A DNA stretch of 64,000 nucleotides from Millisia brevis NBRC 105863 (GTDB lineage: Bacteria; Actinomycetota; Actinomycetes; Mycobacteriales; Mycobacteriaceae): the NCBI RefSeq assembly GCF_001552615.1, contig NZ_BCRN01000021.1, forward strand, positions 1-64,000, given 5' to 3'. The position numbers and the translations under genes are program-made. Positions 34,009-41,669 of this stretch are shown here, piece by piece; within the stretch, counting starts at the first letter, position 1; the number at the start of each line of letters is the position of its first letter. The notes beneath the pieces are model-generated. The model was not told the DNA's origin, searched no databases, and saw nothing but the letters and a program-made list of their open reading frames with translations.

Positions 34009-35157
34009 TCAGGAACCCAGCAGGTAGCTGTGCAGGCCGGGCAGGCCGTCGTCGATCACCGCGCCGAAGGCGGCCCGCGGATCGTCCGCGCGATCGGCGG
34101 CCGCCGCGGCGCGCCGCTCGAGGGCGAGGTAGGCAAGCCGCGAATCGCCGTCGGTTCGCAGTCGATCGCGCACCACATGCGCGGTGTGCACCGCCGTATC
34201 CCGCGGCGCGCCGATCGTGATCGTCACCTGCTCCTCCGGGTCCGCGGATGCGTGCGTCACGGGCCCCCAGAGGCGCCGGAAACCGGCGATATCGGCGCCG
34301 ACGCGCGGGAACCCGGCCGCCGGGAGACGATCGGCCACCGCGGCGGCGTGCTCCGCGGATTCCGCGGTGATCACCAGGTCGACGACATCGCGGGCGGGCA
34401 TCCCGTCGACGACGGTCGGCCCGACGTGTTCGACATCGACGATCTCGTCGCCGCCGATCAGCCGCAGCCGCCGACTGCGACGTTCGGCCCGCCGCGCCCA
34501 CTCGGCCCGCGGTTCGCGAACGATCAGTGGCGGCGCCGCCGGAACCCCGGCCCGCAGGTTCGCGGCGAACGGTTCGAGCCGCTCGCTCCACAACTGCCGA
34601 ACCGCGGCGACCAACGTCTCCGGGGAGCCGTTGTTGTCGAGCGCGATATCGGCCACCTCCCGGCGCTGGACATCGGTCGCCTGGGCGGCGATGCGGGCCT
34701 TCGCGTCGGCCTCGTCCAGACCGCGGCTGTCGACCAGGCGCCGCAGCCGTACCGACTCGTCGGTGAAGACCACGACGACCAGGTGGAACAGCGGCGCCAT
34801 GCCACCCTCGACCAACAGCGGAATGTCCTGGACGACGATCGCGTCCTCGGGGGCGCTGTCGATCAGCTCCGCGGTACGGGCCCCGACCAGCGGATGCACG
34901 ATCGCGTTGAGCGTCGCCCGGCTCTCGTCGTCGGTGAAGGCCTTCGCGGCCAGGGCCGGTCGATCGAGCCGACCGTCCGGCAGCAGAATGTCGTCGCCGA
35001 ACGCCTCGACCAGGCCGGCGAGGCCCGGTGTGCCGGGTTCGACCACTTCACGGGCGATGACGTCGGCATCGACGATCGTGGCGCCCAATTCGGCGAATGT
35101 TCGCGCGACCGTGGATTTTCCCGAGCCGATACCGCCGGTCAGACCGATTCTCAACAC
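34009..35157 (-). CDS. coaE: Dephospho-CoA kinase fused to a GrpB/UPF0157 domain
   Basis: Last step of coenzyme A synthesis: phosphorylation of dephospho-CoA. Residues 1-200 form the kinase, with the P-loop GLTGGIGSGKST at 5-16, the DADVIAREVVEPG substrate segment and the lid region. Residues about 215-382 are a GrpB/UPF0157 nucleotidyltransferase-fold domain (VEHVGPTVVDGMPARDVVDLVI). This two-domain form, 382 residues here, is known in mycobacterial CoaE, where the second domain aids folding. The GTG at 35157 is preceded by GAGGGAG. The role of the C-domain is uncertain. Confidence 0.95.
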   Translation of the reverse strand: MLRIGLTGGIGSGKSTVARTFAELGATIVDADVIAREVVEPGTPGLAGLVEAFGDDILLPDGRLDRPALAAKAFTDDESRATLNAIVHPLVGARTAELIDSAPEDAIVVQDIPLLVEGGMAPLFHLVVVVFTDESVRLRRLVDSRGLDEADAKARIAAQATDVQRREVADIALDNNGSPETLVAAVRQLWSERLEPFAANLRAGVPAAPPLIVREPRAEWARRAERRSRRLRLIGGDEIVDVEHVGPTVVDGMPARDVVDLVITAESAEHAAAVADRLPAAGFPRVGADIAGFRRLWGPVTHASADPEEQVTITIGAPRDTAVHTAHVVRDRLRTDGDSRLAYLALERRAAAAADRADDPRAAFGAVIDDGLPGLHSYLLGS

Positions 35158-35397
35158 GTGTGCCACTCCCTCACATCCAACACACCCAAACACATCCTCC
35201 CCAAATGCCACAGTGTTTCCCCGACGTTGGATATCTTTTCAGGCGTCCGTCGTGGCATTCGCGCGCATGGCGGCTGCCCGACCACAGTGCCCGATACAAG
35301 GTTCGAATCGAGGGTTCGGATACCGAGATCGACAGACCCGGCGGTTGTCCAGACAGCCGCAGTACAGACGCCCGCAGTACCGACGACAAGGAAGAAC
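35158..35397. other. Divergent region between coaE and a small ORF, with direct repeats
   Basis: About 240 bases without a supported gene. A plus-strand TATCTT at 35236-35241 could be a -10 for the small downstream ORF. Just before that ORF are two direct copies of a 14-mer, CCGCAGTACAGACG and CCGCAGTACCGACG (35357-35370 and 35372-35385), 15 bases apart in register. Confidence 0.5.
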
Positions 35398-35613
35398 ATG
35401 GCCCGCACATCGGTCCAGCCCGGACGGCATCGGCTCGGGATGATGGATGGGGTGCACTGCATCCTCATTCCGGAAGTGGCCGATGCCCTGGCACGCCACC
35501 GCCGGAACTGGTTCGTCACCCTGCTGATCCCGGCCCGCCACAGCCTGGCTGCGATGCGTCGCCGCGCCGGCCAGGCCGGTCAGGTCTCCTTCCGGCCGGT
35601 GCCCGTCAGCTGA
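35398..35613 (+). CDS. Small basic hypothetical protein (71 aa)
   Basis: No family is recognised. The ATG at 35398 follows AAGGAA at good spacing. The 71-residue product is strongly basic with a hydrophobic middle: GVHCILIPEVADALARHRRNWFVTLLIPARHSLAAMRRRAGQ. This could be amphipathic helices or a small nucleic-acid-binding protein; there is no signal peptide. It stands alone between coaE (divergent) and rpsA (convergent). Evidence for coding is the ribosome binding site and a promoter-like TATCTT upstream; no homology is known to me. Confidence 0.45.
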   Translation: MARTSVQPGRHRLGMMDGVHCILIPEVADALARHRRNWFVTLLIPARHSLAAMRRRAGQAGQVSFRPVPVS

Positions 35614-35873
35614 TCGGCCGGTCCGCCGACACCCGTTGACGGTGTGTCGGCACCACCTGTCGGCCCTGCCCGTCGACACCGTCCGTCATATCCGACCTCG
35701 GGTCCCCACCACCCCCCCGGGCGCTGTTCCGGGCCTCGCGTACCGGCGCCTCCCTCTCGCACCCCGGGCGTCCCGGACCCTCACCTCTCCGGCCTTCGCC
35801 TCTGGGACCCTCGCGTCCCGAACGCTGCCTCTCGGATTCTGCGGGCCGCCTGCGATTTCTTCCCACATACGCC
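35614..35873. other. Gene-free stretch downstream of rpsA
   Basis: Between the small ORF stop and the rpsA terminator there are about 260 bases rich in CT on the plus strand. No ribosome binding site, homology or hairpin supports a gene on either strand. A weak hairpin at 35626-35655 (GACACCCGTTGACGGTGTGTC region) may terminate the small ORF. Confidence 0.5.
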
Positions 35874-35909
35874 AATCGGGGCCCGATCCTTTCGGATCGG
35901 GCCCCGATT
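35874..35909 (-). terminator. rpsA: rpsA terminator
   Basis: A 16-bp perfect inverted repeat with arms AATCGGGGCCCGATCC and GGATCGGGCCCCGATT around a TTTC loop, 15 bases after the rpsA stop. The A/T ends give a short pseudo-T tract on either strand, so it can also stop transcription arriving from the plus side. Confidence 0.8.
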
Positions 35910-35924
35910 GTGTGCGTTCTACGG

Positions 35925-37391
35925 TCAGCTGTTGCCGGACAGCTTCTCGCGCAGCGCAGCCAACTGGGCATCGCTCGCGAGCGATCCGCCGCCGCCGTTC
36001 TCCTCGGCGCGTCCCGCAGGAGCGCTGGAGGCCGACTCGGACGAGTAGCCCGAACCGGTGGCAACCTCGGCAGCCTCGTCGGCCGCCGCCTTCTCCATCT
36101 GCGCGGTGTGCATGCGGTGACGACGCTCCGCCTCGGCGTAGCGCGCCTCCCACTCCTCACGCTGCTTGTCGTATCCCTCGAGCCATTCGTTGGTCTCGGG
36201 ATCGAAGCCCTCGGGGAAGATGTAGTTGCCCTGCTCGTCGTAGCTGTCGGCCATGCCGTACTTCGACGGGTCGAACTCGGCGTTGTAGTCCTCGTTGGCC
36301 TGCTTGAGGCTCAGCGAGATCCGACGACGCTCCAGGTCGATGTCGATGACCTTGACCATCGCGTCGTCGCCGACGGAGACAACCTGGTCCGGGACCTCGA
36401 CGTGACGCTCGGCGAGCTCGGAGATGTGCACCAGGCCCTCGATGCCCTCCTCGACGCGAACGAACGCGCCGAACGGGACGAGCTTGGTGACCTTGCCCGG
36501 CACGATCTGACCGATCGCGTGGGTGCGGGCGAAGTGCCGCCACGGGTCCTCCTGGGTCGCCTTCAGCGACAGGGAGACACGCTCGCGGTCCAGGTCGACG
36601 TCGAGAACCTCGACGGTGACCTCGTTGCCGACCTCGACAACCTCGGACGGGTGGTCGATGTGCTTCCAGGACAGCTCGGAGACGTGCACCAGGCCGTCGA
36701 CGCCGCCGAGATCGACGAAGGCGCCGAAGTTGACGATCGAGGAGACAACACCCTTGCGGACCTGCCCCTTCTGGAGCTGGTGCAGGAACTCGCTGCGGAC
36801 CTCGGACTGGGTCTGCTCGAGCCACGCCCGACGCGACAGGACCACGTTGTTGCGGTTCTTGTCGAGCTCGATGATCTTGGCCTCGATCTCCTTGCCGACG
36901 TACGGCTGGAGATCGCGCACGCGGCGCATCTCGACCAGGGACGCGGGCAGGAAGCCACGCAGGCCGATGTCGAGGATCAGGCCGCCCTTGACGACCTCGA
37001 TGACGGTGCCCTTGACGGCCTCGTCCTTTTCCTTGAGCTCCTCGATCGTGCCCCAGGCGCGCTCGTACTGCGCGCGCTTCTTGGACAGGATCAGCCGACC
37101 TTCCTTGTCCTCCTTGGTGAGGACAAGGGCTTCGACCTCATCGCCGACCGACACGACCTCGCTCGGGTCGACATCGTGTTTGATCGACAGCTCGCGAGAG
37201 GGGATGACCCCTTCGGTCTTGTAACCGATGTCGAGCAAGACCTCGTCACGGTCGACCTTGACGATGGTTCCTTCGACGATGTCCCCATCGTTGAAGTACT
37301 TGATCGTGGCGTCGATCGCGGCGAGAAAATCCTCCGCGGAGCCGATATCGTTGACGGCTACCTGCGGCGAGGTGACGGTGGGAGAGGGCAT
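35925..37391 (-). CDS. rpsA: 30S ribosomal protein S1
   Basis: RNA-binding protein that helps mRNA docking and trans-translation. The 488-residue protein has four S1 OB-fold repeats at about residues 33-105, 120-190, 208-280 and 293-365; each shows a GxVxxxxxFGAFVxL-like strand such as VVSSIVNFGAFVDLGG. The long C-terminal tail (365-488) is acidic, then Ser/Gly-rich. Actinobacterial S1 typically has four repeats rather than the six of E. coli. The ATG at 37391 lies inside a leader of about 230 nt. A perfect terminator follows the stop. Confidence 0.97.
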   Translation of the reverse strand: MPSPTVTSPQVAVNDIGSAEDFLAAIDATIKYFNDGDIVEGTIVKVDRDEVLLDIGYKTEGVIPSRELSIKHDVDPSEVVSVGDEVEALVLTKEDKEGRLILSKKRAQYERAWGTIEELKEKDEAVKGTVIEVVKGGLILDIGLRGFLPASLVEMRRVRDLQPYVGKEIEAKIIELDKNRNNVVLSRRAWLEQTQSEVRSEFLHQLQKGQVRKGVVSSIVNFGAFVDLGGVDGLVHVSELSWKHIDHPSEVVEVGNEVTVEVLDVDLDRERVSLSLKATQEDPWRHFARTHAIGQIVPGKVTKLVPFGAFVRVEEGIEGLVHISELAERHVEVPDQVVSVGDDAMVKVIDIDLERRRISLSLKQANEDYNAEFDPSKYGMADSYDEQGNYIFPEGFDPETNEWLEGYDKQREEWEARYAEAERRHRMHTAQMEKAAADEAAEVATGSGYSSESASSAPAGRAEENGGGGSLASDAQLAALREKLSGNS

Positions 37392-37630
37392 TGGGTGAGT
37401 TGCTCCGGACAGGTTGTGGGTCGATGGTTGACAGTCGTGGAGCCGATGCACCTCCGGAGAGGCGACCGACCGGTGCACGCTCGCAGCCCGCTCCTCGGAG
37501 GCGAGAGATCGAACGTGCGACGCATCACATAACCGCCGCGACGAACCATGTATTCCGGGGCGTCCGAAACCGCCGACGGAACCCATGATCGATCGACCAC
37601 CCCGAACGTGGGCACAACCGTGCGATTTCA

Positions 37631-37660
37631 ACACTACGCGACCGAGGGGAACCCGGGCAA
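37631..37660 (-). promoter_or_regulatory. rpsA: rpsA promoter
   Basis: On the minus strand TTGCCC (37660-37655) and TAGTGT (37636-37631) are separated by 18 bases, a good sigma-70-type arrangement. Transcription would start near 37624, giving a long leader before the ATG at 37391. Confidence 0.5.
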
Positions 37661-37744
37661 ACCGGGCCGGTCATTCGATCGAACGACCCAGCACCGGCGA
37701 TTGCCGAGCCCCCGACCGGCCACGATCGGGCGGCGGTACGGCGC

Positions 37745-37750
37745 TAGCGT
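37745..37750 (+). promoter_or_regulatory. -10 hexamer TAGCGT, leaderless configuration
   Basis: TAGCGT followed by AAGGCC and the ATG at 37757. This is the third occurrence of this exact hexamer 6-7 bases before a start codon in the window. Confidence 0.5.
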
Positions 37751-37756
37751 AAGGCC

Positions 37757-38659
37757 ATGTCCGCGTTCCCACCCTCAGGCGACGCGCCGCGTCAGGCACA
37801 TTCCGCCTCGCCGGCCGGCGAGGTTCCGGTCGACGCCGCCCCCTCCCCCTCCGGGCGGCCGGCGGTCGCCGGGATGATCGACGCCGGCGAGAGCGATCGG
37901 GCCAGCCGTTTCTGGTGGGATTCCGACGCCGAGGATTACCACCGTCGGCACGGCGGGTTCCTCGGAACCGACCGTCCCGAAGGCGATTTCGTCTGGTGCC
38001 CCGAGGGTCTGCGCGAGGCGGACGTCGGATTGCTCGGGCCGATCGAGGGGCGGGACATCCTCGAGGTCGGCTGCGGCTCGGCGCCCTGCGCCCGGTGGCT
38101 CGCCGCGAACGGCGCCCGCCGGGTGGTCGGCATCGACATCTCCGCCGGCATGCTCGGCCGCGCGGTGGCGGCGATCGGCGCGTCGCCCGGCCCGCGGCCG
38201 TACCTGGTCCAGGCATCGGCGCAGCACCTTCCGTTGGCCTCGAACAGCTTCGACGCGGTGTGCTCGGCGTTCGGCGCGATCCCCTTCGTCGCGGACACCG
38301 CCGGGGTGATGGCGGAGGTCGCCCGCGTCCTGCGGCCCGGCGGGCGCTGGGTCTTCTCGGTCAACCACCCGTTCCGCTGGGCCTTCCTCGACGATCCCGG
38401 CCCCGAGGGGCTGATCGCGACGCTGTCCTACTTCGATCGCACGCCCTATACCGAGTACGAGGACGGGCGACTGACCTACGTCGAGCATCATCGAACCGTC
38501 GGCGATCGGATTCGCGACATCGTCTCCGCGGGCCTGGTGCTCGACGATCTGATCGAGCCCGAGTGGCCGGAGGACGGCGAGACCAGTTGGGAACAGTGGT
38601 CACCGCTGCGCGGCCAACTCCTGCCGGCGACGGCCATCTTCGTCTGTCACAAGCCGTAG
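37757..38659 (+). CDS. SAM-dependent class I methyltransferase
   Basis: A 300-residue Rossmann-fold methyltransferase. Motif I is ILEVGCGSAPCARWLA (about residues 96-111), the acidic end of beta-2 is VVGIDISAGML, and the later LPLASNSFDAVCSAFGAIPF block is motif IV-like. The VLRPGGRWVFSVNHPFRWAF segment follows. The substrate is unknown; the UbiE/type-11 family acts on many small molecules. The N-terminal 40 residues are Pro/Ala/Ser-rich. It is transcribed alone between rpsA (divergent) and a small membrane ORF. Confidence 0.9.
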   Translation: MSAFPPSGDAPRQAHSASPAGEVPVDAAPSPSGRPAVAGMIDAGESDRASRFWWDSDAEDYHRRHGGFLGTDRPEGDFVWCPEGLREADVGLLGPIEGRDILEVGCGSAPCARWLAANGARRVVGIDISAGMLGRAVAAIGASPGPRPYLVQASAQHLPLASNSFDAVCSAFGAIPFVADTAGVMAEVARVLRPGGRWVFSVNHPFRWAFLDDPGPEGLIATLSYFDRTPYTEYEDGRLTYVEHHRTVGDRIRDIVSAGLVLDDLIEPEWPEDGETSWEQWSPLRGQLLPATAIFVCHKP

Positions 38660-38715
38660 CCGTCCCGCCCGCCGCACCCGCCTCACCGGCCGCGGCCGAG
38701 TGTGGCCGACCCGGA

Positions 38716-38829
38716 TCAGAAGCGGTAATGACCGTGCTGGGTCACCTCCAGGTGGGTATCGGGAGTAAGGCCGGCGACGGCGAGCGCGGCGAGGACAACC
38801 AGGACGCCCACCAGGGCGATCAGAAGAAT
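38716..38829 (-). CDS. Possible small single-span membrane protein
   Basis: A 37-residue frame beginning MILLIALVGVLVVLAALAVAG, which is a single hydrophobic span. A polar tail ending in TQHGHYRF follows. Alternative in-frame starts exist at 38856 and further upstream. No clear ribosome binding site is seen. It is convergent with the methyltransferase gene and divergent from the GlxA regulator gene. Coding is plausible but weakly supported. Confidence 0.4.
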   Translation of the reverse strand: MLLIALVGVLVVLAALAVAGLTPDTHLEVTQHGHYRF

Positions 38830-38917
38830 CATGTAGCGATCGTCGGCCGGCGGCAGCATTCCCAACAGTGGCAGAATCGCCACCTTTAGTCGTTTTTCTG
38901 CCGGCATACTGGAGGGC

Positions 38918-39946
38918 ATGTTGTCGCGTGTGGTCGGCGTCCTGCCGCCCGAGACGTCGCTGTTCGAAATGGGTCTGATCGCCGAGGTCTTCGGCCAGGA
39001 CCGATCGGACGACGGCCTGCCCACCTACGACTTCCGCTTCGTGGCGGCGGCGCCCGGCCCGATCGGCACCGGCCAGGGCTTCGGCCTCGACGTGCCGTTC
39101 GACCTCGGGGCGATCGAGGACGCCGATCTGGTGATGGTCGGCGCCGGCGGGACCCGCCGCAATCGCTTCGGCTCGGAGATCCTCGACGCGCATACCCCCG
39201 ACGCCGGGGATCGCGACGCGGATCGCCTGGCACCGCTCTACGCGGCCCTGCGGGCGGCGCACGATCGGGGCGCCCGGGTGGCGAGCATGTGCAGCGGCGC
39301 CTTCTTCCTCGGCGCCGCCGGCCTGCTCGACGGCCGCCGATGCACCACCCATTGGCGTCATGCCGACGCGCTCGCCGCCCGCCACCCACTGGCCCACCTC
39401 GACCGCAATGTCCTCTACGTCGACGAGGATCGGGTCGCCACCAGCGCCGGGACCGCGGCCGGGATCGATCTTGCCCTGCACCTGATCCGGGCCGAACAGG
39501 GCTCGTCGGTCGCCAACGGCATCGCGCGGCGGATGATCGTGCCGCCGCATCGCGAGGGCGGGCAGGCGCAGTACATCGACTCCCCCGTGCCCTGCGCGGC
39601 ACTGGACACCCTCGGCCCGGTGCTCGACTGGATGACCGCCAACCTCGATCGGGACCTCCCGGTCGACGAACTGGCCAAGCGCGCCTCGATGTCGCCGCGC
39701 ACCTTCGCTCGCCGCTTCCACGCCGAGACCGGCAGCAGCCCGGCCCGCTGGCTGTCCGATCAGCGGGTCCTCGCGGCTCAGCACATGCTCGAACGCACCG
39801 ACCTTCCGGTCGACGCGATCGCCGACCGGGTCGGTTTCGGATCCGCGGTGGTCCTGCGCACCCACTTCGTCCGTCTGCGCGCCGTCACCCCGCACGCCTA
39901 CCGCCGAACCTTCCGTCGTTCCAGTCAATCTGTCCGAATGTCCTAA
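38918..39946 (+). CDS. GlxA-family regulator (DJ-1/PfpI plus AraC HTH)
   Basis: A 342-residue transcription factor. An N-terminal DJ-1/PfpI-like domain (about residues 1-190) has the cysteine elbow VASMCSGAFFLGAAGLL. The C-terminal AraC/XylS double helix-turn-helix (about 232-332) shows PVDELAKRASMSPRTFARRFHAETGSSPARWL and the closing RVGFGSAVVLRTHFVRLRAVTPHAYRRTF. Such regulators usually activate catabolic genes in response to small molecules; the target could be the adjacent oxidoreductase gene 97 bases downstream. GGAGGG lies very close to the ATG. Confidence 0.92.
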   Translation: MLSRVVGVLPPETSLFEMGLIAEVFGQDRSDDGLPTYDFRFVAAAPGPIGTGQGFGLDVPFDLGAIEDADLVMVGAGGTRRNRFGSEILDAHTPDAGDRDADRLAPLYAALRAAHDRGARVASMCSGAFFLGAAGLLDGRRCTTHWRHADALAARHPLAHLDRNVLYVDEDRVATSAGTAAGIDLALHLIRAEQGSSVANGIARRMIVPPHREGGQAQYIDSPVPCAALDTLGPVLDWMTANLDRDLPVDELAKRASMSPRTFARRFHAETGSSPARWLSDQRVLAAQHMLERTDLPVDAIADRVGFGSAVVLRTHFVRLRAVTPHAYRRTFRRSSQSVRMS

Positions 39947-39953
39947 CAAACTA

Positions 39954-39996
39954 TTGACAGGTCACATTCTCGCCGTCATCGTGGTGTGCGACACAC
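39954..39996 (+). promoter_or_regulatory. TTGACA box and GTGTG-CGA-CACAC palindrome upstream of the oxidoreductase
   Basis: A consensus -35 TTGACA (39954-39959) lies 25 bases before a perfect 13-bp inverted repeat GTGTG-CGA-CACAC (39984-39996). No convincing -10 is found at 16-18 bases, which suggests an activator-dependent promoter. The palindrome sits 47 bases before the ATG at 40043. Who binds it is unknown; the neighbouring GlxA-type protein or a LacI/GntR-type factor are options. Confidence 0.4.
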
Positions 39997-40042
39997 AAAC
40001 ATCCCGTTCGTGGTGCACCCGTTGGTGAGAGGACCCAGTCAC

Positions 40043-41047
40043 ATGCGCATCGGATTGGTCGGCGCCGGCCGAATCGGCACATTCCACGCCTCGACGCTCG
40101 CTCAGTTGGACCAGGTGGAGACCCTGGTGGTCACCGACGCGTTCCCCGAGGCCGCCGCCCGCCTGGCGACCGAGCGCGGGTGGGAGACCGCCGAGAGCGT
40201 CGAGGACCTTCTCGGCCGCGTCGACGGGGTGGTGATCACGTCGGCGACCGCCAGTCACGGCGAGATCCTGCGGCAGTCGGCGCTGGCGGGGGTGCCCACC
40301 TTCTGCGAGAAGCCGCTCGCGCTGTCGCTGGCGGAGACGATCGACGTCGTCCGGGTGGTCGAGGAGAGCGGCACGCCGGTGCAGGTCGGCTTCCAGCGCC
40401 GCTTCGACGAGGGCTACCGCGCCGCGAAGCAGGCGATCGACAGCGGCGAGCTCGGCTTCCTGCACACGGTGCGGCTGAACACCAACGACCAGTCCCCTCC
40501 GCCCGCTGCGTATATCCCCACCAGCGGCGGCCTGATCCGGGATTGCAATGTGCACGACTTCGACATCCTGCGCTTCCTGACCGGCCGCGAGGTGGTCAAC
40601 GCCTACGCCCTCGGCGCCAACAAGGGTGAGGACTTCTTCGCCGAGGGCGGCGACGTCGACACCGCCGCCGCGCTGCTGACCCTGGACGACGACACCCTCG
40701 CGATCGTCTCCGCCACCCGCTACAACGGTGCCGGACACGACGTTCGGGCCGAGGTGATGGGTTCTGAGGGAACCGTCGGCGTCGGCTACGACGAGTCGCT
40801 GGCGGTGCGGTCGGCCGAGCCCGGAGCCGTCTCGCCGACCGCTCAGAAGTGGTCCTATATGGAGCGCTTCCAGCCGGCCTATCGCAGCGAGCTGACCGCG
40901 TTCACCGAGGTGGTCGCCGGTTCGCGTCCCAGCCCCTGCACCGTGCGCGACGCCCTGGCGGCGTTCCGCATCGCCGAGGCCTGCGAGCAGTCCCGAATCA
41001 AGGGCCAGCCGGTAGCGCTGAGCGATATCGGCACCATCGCCCCGTAG
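40043..41047 (+). CDS. Gfo/Idh/MocA oxidoreductase, inositol 2-dehydrogenase-like
   Basis: A 334-residue NAD(P)-dependent sugar or inositol dehydrogenase. The Rossmann domain begins MRIGLVGAGRIGTFHAS. The catalytic-lysine motif is FCEKPLALS (about residues 93-101), and the DCNVHDFDILRFLTG block supplies the later active-site Asp/His pair. It resembles IolG-type myo-inositol 2-dehydrogenases, but the substrate is inferred. The ATG at 40043 is preferred over an upstream in-frame start because GAGAGGAC precedes it. No other inositol catabolism genes are visible nearby. Confidence 0.87.
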   Translation: MRIGLVGAGRIGTFHASTLAQLDQVETLVVTDAFPEAAARLATERGWETAESVEDLLGRVDGVVITSATASHGEILRQSALAGVPTFCEKPLALSLAETIDVVRVVEESGTPVQVGFQRRFDEGYRAAKQAIDSGELGFLHTVRLNTNDQSPPPAAYIPTSGGLIRDCNVHDFDILRFLTGREVVNAYALGANKGEDFFAEGGDVDTAAALLTLDDDTLAIVSATRYNGAGHDVRAEVMGSEGTVGVGYDESLAVRSAEPGAVSPTAQKWSYMERFQPAYRSELTAFTEVVAGSRPSPCTVRDALAAFRIAEACEQSRIKGQPVALSDIGTIAP

Positions 41048-41200
41048 ATCGGGAGCCGCCCGGGTGTGCCCTCGTCGGCAGTGGGGGGCCGGGAACATCG
41101 GGCGGCGCTCGCGTGTTGACATCACTAGGCGCGCCGTGCCCGATCGGTCACGGCCCCGGCTGTACCCGGCCCGAAAACAACACGCGAGGTGAACGATCAC

Positions 41201-41590
41201 ATGGCCACAACGACCCTGACCGCCGAGAACTTCGACAACACGATCACCGACAACGACATCGTCCTCGTCGATTTCTGGGCGTCGTGGTGCGGACCGTGCC
41301 GACAGTTCGCCCCGACCTTCGAGGCGTCGTCGGACAAGCACCCCGATGTGGTGCACGGCAAGATCGACACCGAGGCCGAGCAGTCGCTCGCCGCGGCCGC
41401 GAACATCCGGTCGATCCCGACGATCATGGCCTTCCGCGAGGGCATCCTGGTCTTCGCCCAGCCCGGCGCCCTCCCGGCCGCCGCGCTCGACGACCTGATC
41501 GTTCAGGTCAAGGGCCTCGATATGGAGGACGTGCGCGCCAAGGTCGCCGAGCAGAACGCGACCGACGATCAGGATCAGCCCGCCGTCTGA
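41201..41590 (+). CDS. Thioredoxin (TrxB-type)
   Basis: A 129-residue thioredoxin-fold disulfide reductase. The active site is WASWCGPCRQFAP (about residues 27-39), and the cis-proline segment is IRSIPTIMAFREG. The FAQPGALPAAALDDLI block is typical of mycobacterial TrxB-like proteins (Rv1471). The last 20 residues are acidic and extend past the fold. The ATG at 41201 is preferred (GAGGTGA upstream); an in-frame GTG four codons earlier is possible. It is followed by a very strong terminator. Confidence 0.92.
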   Translation: MATTTLTAENFDNTITDNDIVLVDFWASWCGPCRQFAPTFEASSDKHPDVVHGKIDTEAEQSLAAAANIRSIPTIMAFREGILVFAQPGALPAAALDDLIVQVKGLDMEDVRAKVAEQNATDDQDQPAV

Positions 41591-41601
41591 TCCCCCTCTC
41601 G

Positions 41602-41654
41602 ACAGACACCGGTGCCCGGTACCCCCTCGCGGGATACCGGGCACCGGTGTCTGT
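41602..41654. terminator. Bidirectional terminator between thioredoxin and polA
   Basis: Perfect 20-bp arms (41602-41621 and 41635-41654, containing CACCGGTGCCCGG and its complement) around a 13-base loop. It lies 11 bases after the thioredoxin stop and 15 bases from the convergent polA stop. The longest perfect stem noted in the window. Confidence 0.8.
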
Positions 41655-41669
41655 GGGGGCGCCGGCGTA

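Larger units (their letters stand above)
37392..37756. other. Divergent promoter region of rpsA and a methyltransferase gene
   Basis: About 365 bases without a gene. It contains the rpsA promoter and roughly 230 nt of rpsA leader with several GGAG/CTCC-type complementary segments that could fold. At the other end is the -10 of the plus-strand methyltransferase gene. Confidence 0.6.

Noticed and set aside
35910..37532. Plus-strand frame of 540 codons opposite rpsA
   Set aside because: Reads as alternating Asp/Leu/Val/Gly, the usual reverse image of S1 repeats. rpsA is certain on the minus strand.
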